Positions 1 through 6,911 of a stretch of 7,390 nt of DNA are shown here, one piece after another (positions within the stretch are counted from its first letter, which is position 1; each line of letters begins with the position of its first letter). The stretch comes from an uncultured Oscillospiraceae bacterium (GTDB taxonomy: Bacteria > Bacillota > Clostridia > Oscillospirales > Acutalibacteraceae). The translations under genes were made by a program, and so were the position numbers. Location: contig URYX01000082.1 in assembly GCA_900552225.1 (NCBI GenBank), forward strand, positions 1 through 7,390. Reading direction: 5' to 3'. Under the pieces are notes generated by a model that did no database searches, was not told the DNA's origin, and worked only from the letters and a program-made list of their open reading frames with translations.

Positions 1-18
1 GCCTTTCAGACAGCCTCC

Positions 19-72
19 GAGCGTGTCAAAAACATAGTTTTTTGACACGCTCAGCTCTCCCAGAGGGAGAGC
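19..72. repeat. Tandem hairpin pair, likely fragment of a dispersed repeat
   Basis: Two perfect hairpins lie almost end to end. The first pairs 19-32 (GAGCGTGTCAAAAA) with 39-52 around a 6-base loop, giving 14 bp. The second pairs 54-61 (GCTCTCCC) with 65-72 around a 3-base loop, giving 8 bp. In the first, the A and T runs lie inside the stem near the loop, not after it, so it does not look like an intrinsic terminator on either strand. The second hairpin and the bases after it resemble short palindromic repeats scattered between genes in many gut Clostridia genomes; this is a memory-based impression. The unit may extend left of the window. No coding sequence overlaps it. Confidence 0.5.
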
Positions 73-111
73 CAAGGGGCTGTATCCCGTTATATAGTAT
101 GTTGGCATGAG

Positions 112-153
112 CAATGGAGCGTATCTGTATCGGTACGCTCCATTGACTGTTTT
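112..153 (+). terminator. Probable intrinsic terminator of a gene left of the window
   Basis: CAATGGAGCGTATC at 112-125 pairs with 132-145, 14 bp including one G-T pair, around a 6-base loop. It is followed by ACTG and then TTTT at 150-153. The stem is strong, but the T-run is short and starts four bases after the stem, so termination may be inefficient. It lies about 145 bases before the promoter of the MATE gene, where the end of an upstream transcript would be expected. Confidence 0.5.
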
Positions 154-274
154 ATGAACACCTGTCTAACGCGCGGGACATGCGCAAAAGTACCGAAAAA
201 GAGCGGGGAAAAGAGCGAAAGTTTAAGAAAAGCGCCGTTCTTTCCGATAATTCCGAAAAATCGGACGGCAACGG

Positions 275-303
275 TGGAAAAACGGCGGCGGGTTTGCTAT
301 AAT
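275..303 (+). promoter_or_regulatory. Sigma-A promoter of the MATE transporter gene
   Basis: The -10 box TATAAT is at 298-303 and is preceded by TGC (295-297), an extended -10. The -35 box TGGAAA at 275-280 matches four of six consensus positions, with a 17-base spacer. Transcription would start near 310, leaving a leader of about 50 bases before the ATG at 359. A short inverted repeat (243-248 with 260-265) ends nine bases before the -35 box; I do not claim it as an operator. Confidence 0.7.
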
Positions 304-358
304 AACAACCGAATACGCCCGAAAAAGGCGATACCGTGCGCGAAGGCGAGGGACTCGG

Positions 359-1759
359 ATGAAGAAATACGAAATGGATATGTGCCACGGTCCGCTGTTC
401 AAAAAGATCGTGATGTTCTCGATACCGCTGATGCTGACCGGTGTGCTGCAGCTGCTGTACAATATGGCGGACGTCGTGGTGGTCGGCCAGTATGCGGAGG
501 ACAGTCAGACCTCTCTGGCGGCGGTGACCTCCAACGGGGCGCTGGTCAGCCTGATTGTCAACCTGTTTATGGGGCTGGCGGTCGGCGCCGGTGTGGCCGT
601 GGCGCAGTATTACGGGGCCGGACGGCACGAGGATGTGCAGGAGGTGGTGCACACCTCCATGCTGGTCAGCGTAATTTTCGGCGTCGTCATCGGGGTGTTC
701 GGCTTTTTCACCAGCCGCTGGATGCTGTCCCTGATGGATACGCCGTCGGATGTGATCGACCAGTCCGATCTGTATCTGAAAATCTATTTCACCGGGCTGC
801 CCGGTATGATGGTCTATAACTTCGGGGCCTCCATTCTGCGGTCAGTGGGCGATACGCGCCGCCCGCTGTATTTTCTGACGGCCTCGGGGCTCGTGAATGT
901 GGCGCTGAACCTGGTGTTTGTGATTGTGTTCCACTGGGATGTGGAGGGCGTGGCCACCGCGACGGTGATTGCGCAGTACATTTCCGCGGTGCTCGTCGTG
1001 CTGAGCCTGTGCCGCGCGGATAACTGCTGCCATCTGTCCTTCCGCAAGCTGCGGATTCACGGCAGCAAGCTGTGGCAGATCACCAAGATCGGACTGCCGG
1101 CCGGGATCCAGGGCGCCCTGTTTTCCATCTCCAACGTGCTGATCCAGTCGTCGGTCAACTCCTTCGGCAAGCTCATCATGGCGGGAAACGGTGCGGCGGC
1201 GACGCTCGAGGGGTTTGTCTATACCTGTATGAACACGATCGGGCAGGCGGCCATGACCTTTACGGGGCAGAATGTCGGTGCGCGGCAGTATAAGCGCATT
1301 TCCAAAATCTGCGTGCAGTGCATGCTGCTGGTGAGCATCGGCGGCTTTATTCTCAGTGTCCTGCTGCTGTGGGTGTTTGCGGAGCCGCTGATGTATCTGT
1401 ATACGCCGGAGGCGGACGTGGTGGCGGCCGGTACAATCCGGCTGACCATCTTTGCGTTTACGTATTTCCTGGACGGGGCCATGGAGACCATGTGCGGCAT
1501 GCTGCGCGGCATGAACTGTTCGATGACGCCGATGATCACCTCGCTGCTCGGTGTCTGCGGCTTCCGCGTGGTGTGGATTTATACCGTGTTTGCCGCCAAC
1601 CACTCGCTGCGCGGGCTCTACCTCTCGTATCCGATTTCGTGGACCATTACGCTGGCGGCGCACACGGTCTGCTATTTTATCGTGCATCACCGCCTCAAGG
1701 AGCGGATGGCGGCCGAGGAGGCCATGGGAGACGGGACGCTGTCTCCGGCGGCACCGTAA
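359..1759 (+). CDS. MATE family multidrug/drug-cation efflux transporter
   Basis: This 466-residue protein has the length and hydrophobic pattern of a MATE (NorM/DinF-type) exporter with about 12 membrane segments. Such proteins expel cationic drugs, dyes or metabolites across the inner membrane in exchange for sodium or protons; the substrate cannot be told from sequence. The internal duplication typical of the family is visible. The N-half opens with a helix at about 11-43 containing LYNMADVVVVG and carries QYYGAGR at 83-89 and LRSVGDTRRP at 160-169. The C-half has the matching GLPAGIQGALFSISN helix at 245-259, GQNVGARQYKR at 303-313 and LRGMNCSMTP at 382-391. The C-terminal tail (about 445-466) is hydrophilic. 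The start at 359 has a modest ribosome site (GAGGGA, 348-353) and fits the family's short N-terminus. It has its own promoter and looks monocistronic. The family call is firm; no specific gene name is warranted. Confidence 0.93.
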   Translation: MKKYEMDMCHGPLFKKIVMFSIPLMLTGVLQLLYNMADVVVVGQYAEDSQTSLAAVTSNGALVSLIVNLFMGLAVGAGVAVAQYYGAGRHEDVQEVVHTSMLVSVIFGVVIGVFGFFTSRWMLSLMDTPSDVIDQSDLYLKIYFTGLPGMMVYNFGASILRSVGDTRRPLYFLTASGLVNVALNLVFVIVFHWDVEGVATATVIAQYISAVLVVLSLCRADNCCHLSFRKLRIHGSKLWQITKIGLPAGIQGALFSISNVLIQSSVNSFGKLIMAGNGAAATLEGFVYTCMNTIGQAAMTFTGQNVGARQYKRISKICVQCMLLVSIGGFILSVLLLWVFAEPLMYLYTPEADVVAAGTIRLTIFAFTYFLDGAMETMCGMLRGMNCSMTPMITSLLGVCGFRVVWIYTVFAANHSLRGLYLSYPISWTITLAAHTVCYFIVHHRLKERMAAEEAMGDGTLSPAAP

Positions 1760-1781
1760 AAAAGCGGACTTTCGCGCTTTT
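1760..1781 (+). terminator. Weak terminator-like hairpin after the MATE gene
   Basis: AAAAGCG at 1760-1766, directly after the stop codon, pairs with CGCTTTT at 1775-1781 around an 8-base loop. The stem is only 7 bp with a 3-bp GC core, and its own T-run is part of the stem. It could act as a weak terminator separating the transporter from isocitrate dehydrogenase, whose promoter starts four bases later. I give it low weight. Confidence 0.3.
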
Positions 1782-1784
1782 ATC

Positions 1785-1813
1785 TTGCAGCGTGTGAAAA
1801 AATATGCTATACT
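1785..1813 (+). promoter_or_regulatory. Promoter of isocitrate dehydrogenase
   Basis: The -10 box TATACT is at 1808-1813 with an extended -10 TGC at 1805-1807. The -35 box TTGCAG at 1785-1790 keeps the important TTG and is 17 bases upstream. Expected transcription start is near 1820, giving a leader of about 45 bases. I see no riboswitch or clear operator in the leader. Confidence 0.6.
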
Positions 1814-1863
1814 GGATAGCAAACGAAAAGAGGCCGCATCCGACGGCATAAGGAGCGAGGAGA

Positions 1864-3066
1864 ATGGCAAGAATTCAGATGAAAACGCCGCTGGTGGAGA
1901 TGGACGGCGACGAGATGACCCGCATTCTGTGGCAGGCAATCAAGGAAAAGCTGCTGATGCCGTATGTGGAGCTGAGATGCGAGTATTACGATCTCGGGCT
2001 GCCGCACGGCCACGAGACGGACGACCGTGTGACCGTGGAGGCGGCGGAGGCCATCCGCCGGCTCGGAGTCGGCGTCAAGTGCGCCACCATTACGCCGAAT
2101 GCGCAGCGCGTGGAGGAGTACGGGCTGAAGCAGATGTGGAAGAGTCCGAACGGGACGATCCGCGCCCTGCTGGACGGGACGGTGTTCCGTGCGCCGGTGA
2201 CGGTGCGCGGCATTACGCCGACGGTCTCCACGTGGAAGCATCCGATTACGCTGGCGCGTCATGCCTACGGCGATATCTACAAGAATACGGAGCTGCGCGT
2301 GCCGGCGGGAAGCCGTGCGGAGCTGTGCGTCACCGATGCCGAGGGGCATGAGACGCGGGCGCTGATCCACGCTTTTGACGGGGACGGCGTCGTGATGGGA
2401 ATGCACAACACCGATGCGTCGATCACGGGCTTTGCCCACAGCTGCTTCCGCTTCGCGCTGGATACCCGGCAGGACCTGTGGTTCTCCACCAAGGACACTA
2501 TCTCGAAAACCTACGATCACCGCTTCAAGGATATTTTTGCGGACCTGTATGAGCGGGAGTACCGCGAGGCCTTTGAAAAGGCGGGCATTTCCTATTTCTA
2601 TACACTGATCGACGATGCCGTGGCGCGCGTGATGCGCTCGGAGGGCGGCTTTATCTGGGCCTGCAAGAATTACGACGGCGACGTGATGAGCGATATGGTG
2701 GCGACGGCGTTCGGCTCGCTGGCGATGATGACCAGTGTGCTGGTGTCGCCCGACGGCAAGTATGAGTATGAGGCGGCCCACGGCACGGTGACGCGGCATT
2801 ATTACCGTTATCTCAAGGGGGAGCAGACCTCCACGAATCCCGTGGCGACGATTTTTGCGTGGTCGGGGGCGCTGCGCAAGCGCGGCGAGCTGGATGAGCT
2901 GCCCGAGCTGTGCGCCTTTGCCGACCGGCTGGAGGCGGCCACGCTCGGCACCATCGAGGACGGCATCATGACGGGCGATTTGGCGGCGCTGTCCACGCTG
3001 TCGCAGAAGCGCAGCGTGATGAGCATGGAATTCCTCGATGCCATTGCCTCCCGCCTGGAGTCGTAA
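1864..3066 (+). CDS. icd: NADP-dependent isocitrate dehydrogenase, eukaryotic-type (subfamily II)
   Basis: This cytoplasmic enzyme oxidatively decarboxylates isocitrate to 2-oxoglutarate and makes NADPH; in an anaerobe this mainly feeds glutamate synthesis. The 400-residue protein aligns, from memory, along nearly its whole length with homodimeric human IDH1 rather than with E. coli Icd. Positions 1-139 run without a gap, so substrate-binding R100, R109 and R132 and catalytic Y139 carry the same numbers as in human IDH1. The second catalytic residue is K210 (in STKDT). Metal-binding aspartates are D250 and D273/D277 (YDGDVMSD). R311 and H312 in HGTVTRHY are the residues that select NADP in this subfamily. 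All key residues are present and the length is normal. The start has AAGGAG at 1850-1855, eight bases upstream. The gene has its own promoter and is separated from pgk by 108 bases containing another promoter. Confidence 0.96.
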   Translation: MARIQMKTPLVEMDGDEMTRILWQAIKEKLLMPYVELRCEYYDLGLPHGHETDDRVTVEAAEAIRRLGVGVKCATITPNAQRVEEYGLKQMWKSPNGTIRALLDGTVFRAPVTVRGITPTVSTWKHPITLARHAYGDIYKNTELRVPAGSRAELCVTDAEGHETRALIHAFDGDGVVMGMHNTDASITGFAHSCFRFALDTRQDLWFSTKDTISKTYDHRFKDIFADLYEREYREAFEKAGISYFYTLIDDAVARVMRSEGGFIWACKNYDGDVMSDMVATAFGSLAMMTSVLVSPDGKYEYEAAHGTVTRHYYRYLKGEQTSTNPVATIFAWSGALRKRGELDELPELCAFADRLEAATLGTIEDGIMTGDLAALSTLSQKRSVMSMEFLDAIASRLES

Positions 3067-3106
3067 AAAATTTACAGAAAAGTCGCGTTTTCTTTTGCCC
3101 TTTCTC

Positions 3107-3135
3107 TTGCAAAAACGGGGAAAAGCGGCTATAAT
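3107..3135 (+). promoter_or_regulatory. Promoter of the pgk-tpiA-gpmI run
   Basis: TTGCAA at 3107-3112 (four of six consensus positions) and a perfect TATAAT at 3130-3135 are separated by 17 bases, the best-matching promoter before any protein gene in the window. Transcription would begin near 3142, about 33 bases before the pgk ATG. It lies in a locally A+T-rich gap after icd, which itself shows no strong terminator, so some read-through from icd is possible. Confidence 0.75.
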
Positions 3136-3156
3136 AAGCGATGGTAAATTATTCTC

Positions 3157-3164
3157 AGAAGGGA
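3157..3164 (+). promoter_or_regulatory. Ribosome binding site that sets the pgk start
   Basis: AGAAGGGA is 10 bases before the ATG at 3175 but only 4 bases before an in-frame TTG at 3169. The spacing favours ATG 3175, and the resulting N-terminus (MDLLHKKNVEDLD) matches the usual phosphoglycerate kinase start. Confidence 0.65.
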
Positions 3165-3174
3165 TGTTTTGTAT

Positions 3175-4386
3175 ATGGATCTGCTTCACAAGAAGAATGT
3201 TGAGGATCTGGATGTCGCGGGCAAGCGCGTTCTCGTGCGCTGCGACTTCAATGTGCCGCTGAAAAACGGGGTCATCACGGATGAAAACCGGATTGTGGCG
3301 GCGCTGCCGACCATTCAGTACCTGATTGACCACCATGCGAAGGTCATCCTCTGCTCTCACCTCGGCAAGCCGAAGGGCGAGCCGAAGCCGGAGCTGTCGC
3401 TGGCTCCCGTGGCCAAGCGTCTGGAGGAGCACCTCGGCCGTCCGGTGGTGTTTGCGGCGGACGATACCGTGGTCGGAGAGCATGCCAAGGCGGCCGTGGC
3501 GGCCATGAAGGACGGCGACGTGGTGCTGCTGGAGAACACCCGCTTCCGTCCGGAGGAGACCAAGAACTGCGAGAGCTTCTCGAAGGAGCTGGCCTCCCTG
3601 TGTGACCTGTTTGTCAACGATGCGTTCGGTGCCGCTCACCGGGCCCACTGCTCGACGGTGGGTGTGGCCTCCTTTGTGAAGGAGTCGGCCAACGGCTATC
3701 TGATGGCGAAGGAGATTCAGTTCCTCGGCGCGGCCGTGGAGCATCCGGTGCGCCCGTTTGTGACGATTCTCGGCGGTGCCAAGGTGGCCGACAAGCTCAA
3801 CGTCATCGAGAACCTGCTCAACAAGGCGGACACGCTGATCATCGGCGGCGGCATGGCCTATACCTTCCTGGTGGCCAAGGGCTACAATGTCGGCACCTCC
3901 CTGGTGGACAATGAGAAGGTGGATTACTGCCGCGATATGCTGGCCCGGGCCGAGCAGAAGGGTGTCAAGATCCTGCTGCCGGTGGACTGCACGGTAGTGA
4001 AGGACTTCCCGGATCCGATCGATGCGCCGATCGAGACGGAGATCATGCCGGTGGATGCGATTCCGGCGGACCATATGAGCCTCGACATCGGCCCGAAGAC
4101 GGCCGAGCTGTTCGCGGACGAAATCAAGAAGGCCAAGACGGTGGTCTGGAACGGCCCGATGGGCGTGTTCGAGAACCCGATGCTGGCCAAGGGCACCATC
4201 GCGGTGGCCCGTGCCATGGCGGAGACCGATGCGGTCACCATCATCGGCGGCGGCGACTCGGCGGCGGCTGTCAACACGCTCGGCTTCGGTGACAAGATGA
4301 GCCACATCTCCACCGGCGGCGGCGCCTCCCTCGAATTCCTGGAGGGCAAGGAGCTTCCGGGCATTGCGGCCATGAGCGATAAATAA
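3175..4386 (+). CDS. pgk: Phosphoglycerate kinase
   Basis: This cytoplasmic enzyme transfers phosphate from 1,3-bisphosphoglycerate to ADP, the first ATP-yielding step of glycolysis, and runs in reverse for gluconeogenesis. At 403 residues it is close to the usual bacterial length of about 395-400. The N-domain shows the signature RVLVRCDFNVPL (18-29), with substrate-binding R22, D24 and N26, followed by SHLGKPKG (61-68), TRFRPEE and the AFGAAHRAH segment. The C-domain has LGGAKVADKL, IIGGGMAYTF, VVWNGPMGVFE and the nucleotide/hinge motif GGGDSAAAV, and ends with STGGGASLEFLEGKELPG. Nothing is missing. I chose ATG 3175 over a TTG two codons earlier because of ribosome-site spacing. It is first in a pgk-tpiA-gpmI run, 91 bases before tpiA with a strong hairpin in the gap. 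The usual upstream partner gapA is replaced here by icd. Confidence 0.98.
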   Translation: MDLLHKKNVEDLDVAGKRVLVRCDFNVPLKNGVITDENRIVAALPTIQYLIDHHAKVILCSHLGKPKGEPKPELSLAPVAKRLEEHLGRPVVFAADDTVVGEHAKAAVAAMKDGDVVLLENTRFRPEETKNCESFSKELASLCDLFVNDAFGAAHRAHCSTVGVASFVKESANGYLMAKEIQFLGAAVEHPVRPFVTILGGAKVADKLNVIENLLNKADTLIIGGGMAYTFLVAKGYNVGTSLVDNEKVDYCRDMLARAEQKGVKILLPVDCTVVKDFPDPIDAPIETEIMPVDAIPADHMSLDIGPKTAELFADEIKKAKTVVWNGPMGVFENPMLAKGTIAVARAMAETDAVTIIGGGDSAAAVNTLGFGDKMSHISTGGGASLEFLEGKELPGIAAMSDK

Positions 4387-4395
4387 GTGTTGTGC

Positions 4396-4432
4396 GCAAA
4401 TGCCGTTTTTCTCGGAAAACGGCATTTGCTTT
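4396..4432 (+). terminator. Perfect 14-bp hairpin between pgk and tpiA (partial terminator or RNA processing/stability element)
   Basis: GCAAATGCCGTTTT at 4396-4409 pairs perfectly with 4416-4429 around a 6-base loop (TCTCGG). Only TTT follows, then GTCGCGG, so the U-tract needed for efficient intrinsic termination is poor. I see no convincing promoter between it and tpiA; the best is a weak pair, TTTGTC at 4430-4435 and AAGAAT at 4453-4458. The likeliest reading is a leaky terminator or an mRNA-stabilising hairpin that makes pgk mRNA more abundant than tpiA-gpmI mRNA. Confidence 0.6.
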
Positions 4433-4477
4433 GTCGCGGAAAATTCCGAAAAAAGAATTCTGACGGAGGTTTTGAAA

Positions 4478-5233
4478 ATGCGTGAATATGTGATTGCCGG
4501 AAACTGGAAGATGAACAAGACGCCCGCGGAGGCGAAGGCTCTGATTGAGGAGATCAAGCCGCTGGTGGCGGATGCGGCCTGCCGTGTGATCGTCGGTGTG
4601 CCGTTTGTGGATTTGTCGGTGGCGCTGGAGGCGACGGCCGGCACCGCGATCGGTGTGGCGGCGCAGAACTGCCACTGGGCGGACAAGGGTGCGTTTACGG
4701 GCGAGGTGTCCGCGCCGATGCTGGCGGCGATGGGCGTCGGCTATGTCATTCTCGGTCACAGCGAGCGCCGCACCTATTTCGGGGAGACGGATGTTACGGT
4801 GCAGAAGCGCGTGCGTGCGGCTCTCGATGCGGGGCTGTCGGTGATCCTGTGCGTCGGTGAGACGCTGGAGCAGCGGGAGCAGGGCATCACGGGCGAGATC
4901 GTGGCGATGCAGACGAAGATTGCGCTCGGCGGTGTCAGTGCGGACGAGCTGTCCCGCATCATCATTGCGTATGAGCCGGTTTGGGCCATCGGCACCGGCC
5001 GCACGGCGACGAGCGAGCAGGCCAACGAGGTGTGTGTGCTGATCCGTGATACGCTGGCGGCGCTGTATACCCGCGAGGCGGCGGAGAACACGGTGATTCA
5101 GTACGGCGGCTCGATGAATGCGGGCAATGCGGCCGAGCTGCTGGCGCAGCCGGACGTGGACGGCGGACTGATCGGCGGTGCGTCGCTGAAGGCGGCGGAC
5201 TTCTCCGTGATTGTGCATGCGGCGAAGCAGTAA
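4478..5233 (+). CDS. tpiA: Triosephosphate isomerase
   Basis: This cytoplasmic enzyme interconverts dihydroxyacetone phosphate and glyceraldehyde 3-phosphate. The protein is 251 residues, the normal length for a bacterial TIM barrel. Catalytic and binding residues are all visible: N9 and K11 in AGNWKMNK, H94 in ILGHSERR, and the general base E166 in AYEPVWAIGTG. The last also holds the flexible loop 6 over the active site (about 167-175). The phosphate-binding stretches YGGSMN (209-214) and GGLIGGASL near the C-terminus are also present. The ATG at 4478 is chosen because an ideal GGAGG (4465-4469) precedes it by eight bases and the protein then begins MREYVIAGNWKMN as usual. The reading frame stays open upstream to 4400, but that stretch encodes the intergenic hairpin and is not part of the protein. 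It lies 72 bases before gpmI with no strong terminator between, so the two are probably co-transcribed. Confidence 0.98.
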   Translation: MREYVIAGNWKMNKTPAEAKALIEEIKPLVADAACRVIVGVPFVDLSVALEATAGTAIGVAAQNCHWADKGAFTGEVSAPMLAAMGVGYVILGHSERRTYFGETDVTVQKRVRAALDAGLSVILCVGETLEQREQGITGEIVAMQTKIALGGVSADELSRIIIAYEPVWAIGTGRTATSEQANEVCVLIRDTLAALYTREAAENTVIQYGGSMNAGNAAELLAQPDVDGGLIGGASLKAADFSVIVHAAKQ

Positions 5234-5305
5234 GCGGCGGGACGGCCGTTTTACACAGGCCGGATTACGGCGTACCAATCGGAATGCAAGGGAAGGAGCA
5301 AGCAT

Positions 5306-6823
5306 ATGAAACATCCCACAACTTTGATCATTATGGACGGCTTCGGCATCAACCCGTCGGATTACGGCAACGCAATCCGCGCGGCCAAGACGCCGAATCT
5401 CACCAAGCTGTTCCGGGAGAATCCCTATACCACCATCGGAGCCTCGGGGCTGGATGTCGGTCTGCCGGACGGGCAGATGGGCAACAGCGAGGTGGGGCAC
5501 ACCAACATCGGAGCCGGCCGCGTGGTCTACCAGATGCTGGTGAAAATTTCCAAGTCCATTCAGGACGGGGACTTCTTCCGTAACCCCGTGCTGCTGGAGG
5601 CGATGGAGAACTGCCGGAAGAATCACACGGCCCTGCACCTGATGGGGCTGCTGTCCGACGGCGGAGTGCACAGCCACATTGAGCACCTGTACGGTCTTCT
5701 GGAGATGGCCAAGCGCGAGGGACTCGACAAGGTGTATGTCCACGGTTTCCTCGACGGCCGCGACGTGCCGCCGACCTCGGGCGTGGAATATGTCCGCGCA
5801 TGTGCCGATAAGCTGCAGGAGCTGGGGGTCGGGCGTATGGCAACGCTGTCCGGCCGGTATTATGCCATGGACCGCGATTTTGCCTGGGACCGTGAGGAAA
5901 AGGCCTATGCGGCGATGGTATACGGTGAGGGCGTGCAGGCGGATGATCCCGTACAGGCGGTGGAGGCCTCCTATGCGGCGGGGGTAACGGACGAGTTCCT
6001 GCTGCCGACCGTGCTGCGCGGGGCGGCCCCGATTGCGGCCAACGACAGTGTGATCTTCTTCAATTTCCGCCCCGACCGTGCGCGTCAGCTGACCCGTATC
6101 TTTACGGACGACACCTTTGACGGATTTGTACGCCGGGACGGCCGCTTCCCGGTGCATTTTGTGTGCATGACCTCCTACGACGCGACGATGCCCCATGTGT
6201 CGGTGGCGTTCCCGCCGCAGGAGCTGACCCATACGATGGGAGAGGTGGTCAGCCACGCCGGCAAGACACAGCTTCGTATTGCCGAGACGCAGAAATACGC
6301 GCACGTGACGTTCTTCTACAACGGCGGCGAGGAAAAGACCTTTGAGGGGGAGGATCGGATTCTGATCCAGTCGCCCGACGTCCCGACCTTCGACCTGAAG
6401 CCGGAGATGAGCGCCTATGAGGTGTGCGATGCGGTGGTGGAGCAGATTCGTGCCGGGAAATATGACATGGTGATTCTGAACTTCGCCAACTGCGATATGG
6501 TCGGCCATACCGGCGTGTTCGACGCGGCGGTGAAGGCGGTGGAGGCGGTGGACACCTGTGTCGGCCGCGTGGTGGAGGCTACGCTCGCGATGGGCGGCGT
6601 GGCGCTGATTACCGCCGACCACGGCAACGCGGACAAGATGTATGAGGAGGACGGCTCGCCGTTTACCGCGCATACGACCAATCCGGTGCCGTTCTGCATT
6701 GTGGGTCATCCGTGCAGGCTGCGCGAGGGCGGACGGCTGGCGGATATTTCCCCCACGATGCTGGAGCTGATGGGAATCCCGCAGCCGGCCGAGATGGACG
6801 GTGTCAGCCTGATTGCCCATTGA
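5306..6823 (+). CDS. gpmI: 2,3-bisphosphoglycerate-independent phosphoglycerate mutase
   Basis: This manganese-dependent cytoplasmic enzyme converts 3-phosphoglycerate to 2-phosphoglycerate through a phosphoserine intermediate, without the 2,3-bisphosphoglycerate cofactor. At 505 residues it is typical of the family (about 505-515). The phosphatase-like domain is split around a transferase domain. The metal site is complete: D11 (MDGFG), the phosphorylated serine S61 (MGNSEVGH), D397 and H401 (NCDMVGHTG), D438 and H439 (TADHGNAD) and H456 (TAHTTNP). The middle domain supplies H122 (VHSH), the GRDVPPTSG loop (151-159), R184 (GRYYAMDRD), NFRPDRARQ (253-261) and K330. The start has AGGAG (5294-5298) seven bases upstream. 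It ends the glycolytic run and is followed by a strong terminator, so eno is not co-transcribed from here. Sporulating Firmicutes commonly use this enzyme, and its manganese dependence makes it sensitive to pH in them; whether that applies here is inference. Confidence 0.98.
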   Translation: MKHPTTLIIMDGFGINPSDYGNAIRAAKTPNLTKLFRENPYTTIGASGLDVGLPDGQMGNSEVGHTNIGAGRVVYQMLVKISKSIQDGDFFRNPVLLEAMENCRKNHTALHLMGLLSDGGVHSHIEHLYGLLEMAKREGLDKVYVHGFLDGRDVPPTSGVEYVRACADKLQELGVGRMATLSGRYYAMDRDFAWDREEKAYAAMVYGEGVQADDPVQAVEASYAAGVTDEFLLPTVLRGAAPIAANDSVIFFNFRPDRARQLTRIFTDDTFDGFVRRDGRFPVHFVCMTSYDATMPHVSVAFPPQELTHTMGEVVSHAGKTQLRIAETQKYAHVTFFYNGGEEKTFEGEDRILIQSPDVPTFDLKPEMSAYEVCDAVVEQIRAGKYDMVILNFANCDMVGHTGVFDAAVKAVEAVDTCVGRVVEATLAMGGVALITADHGNADKMYEEDGSPFTAHTTNPVPFCIVGHPCRLREGGRLADISPTMLELMGIPQPAEMDGVSLIAH

Positions 6824-6864
6824 AGCGGGGCCGACAGCAAGCTATCGAAATTTCAGAAATGAGG

Positions 6865-6909
6865 CGCTCCCGTTCTCCGGTTTTACACCGGAGAACGGGA
6901 GCGTTTTTT
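6865..6909 (+). terminator. Strong intrinsic terminator after gpmI
   Basis: A 17-bp perfect stem pairs 6865-6881 with 6887-6903 (its 3' arm includes CCGGAGAACGGGAGCG), with a 5-base loop TTTAC. Six T residues follow at 6904-6909. It begins 41 bases after the gpmI stop and clearly ends the glycolytic transcript. Confidence 0.95.
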
Positions 6910-6911
6910 AT

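Noticed and set aside
243..265. 6-bp inverted repeat (TCCGAT/ATCGGA) just before the MATE -35 box
   Set aside because: The half-sites are short and the 11-base gap is long; no regulator gene is beside it, so an operator call is unsupported.
154..358. Open frames upstream of the MATE gene
   Set aside because: They contain the MATE promoter and leader; one runs into the MATE gene in another frame. No ribosome site or recognisable product.
3076..3093. AGAAAA/TTTTCT hairpin after icd
   Set aside because: A 6-bp stem with a single G-C pair is too weak to be called a terminator.
1807..4686. 959-residue open frame on the minus strand
   Set aside because: It runs antisense through icd, pgk and the start of tpiA. 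Its translation is rich in H, R, A and L with no domain, as expected for the complement of G+C-rich genes.
5243..5262. CGGCC/GGCCG inverted repeat between tpiA and gpmI
   Set aside because: Only 5 bp with a 10-base loop and no T-run, within chance for this base composition.
4271..6820. 849-residue open frame on the minus strand
   Set aside because: It lies antisense to tpiA and gpmI, with low-complexity composition and no recognisable motif, while the plus-strand frames encode complete enzymes.
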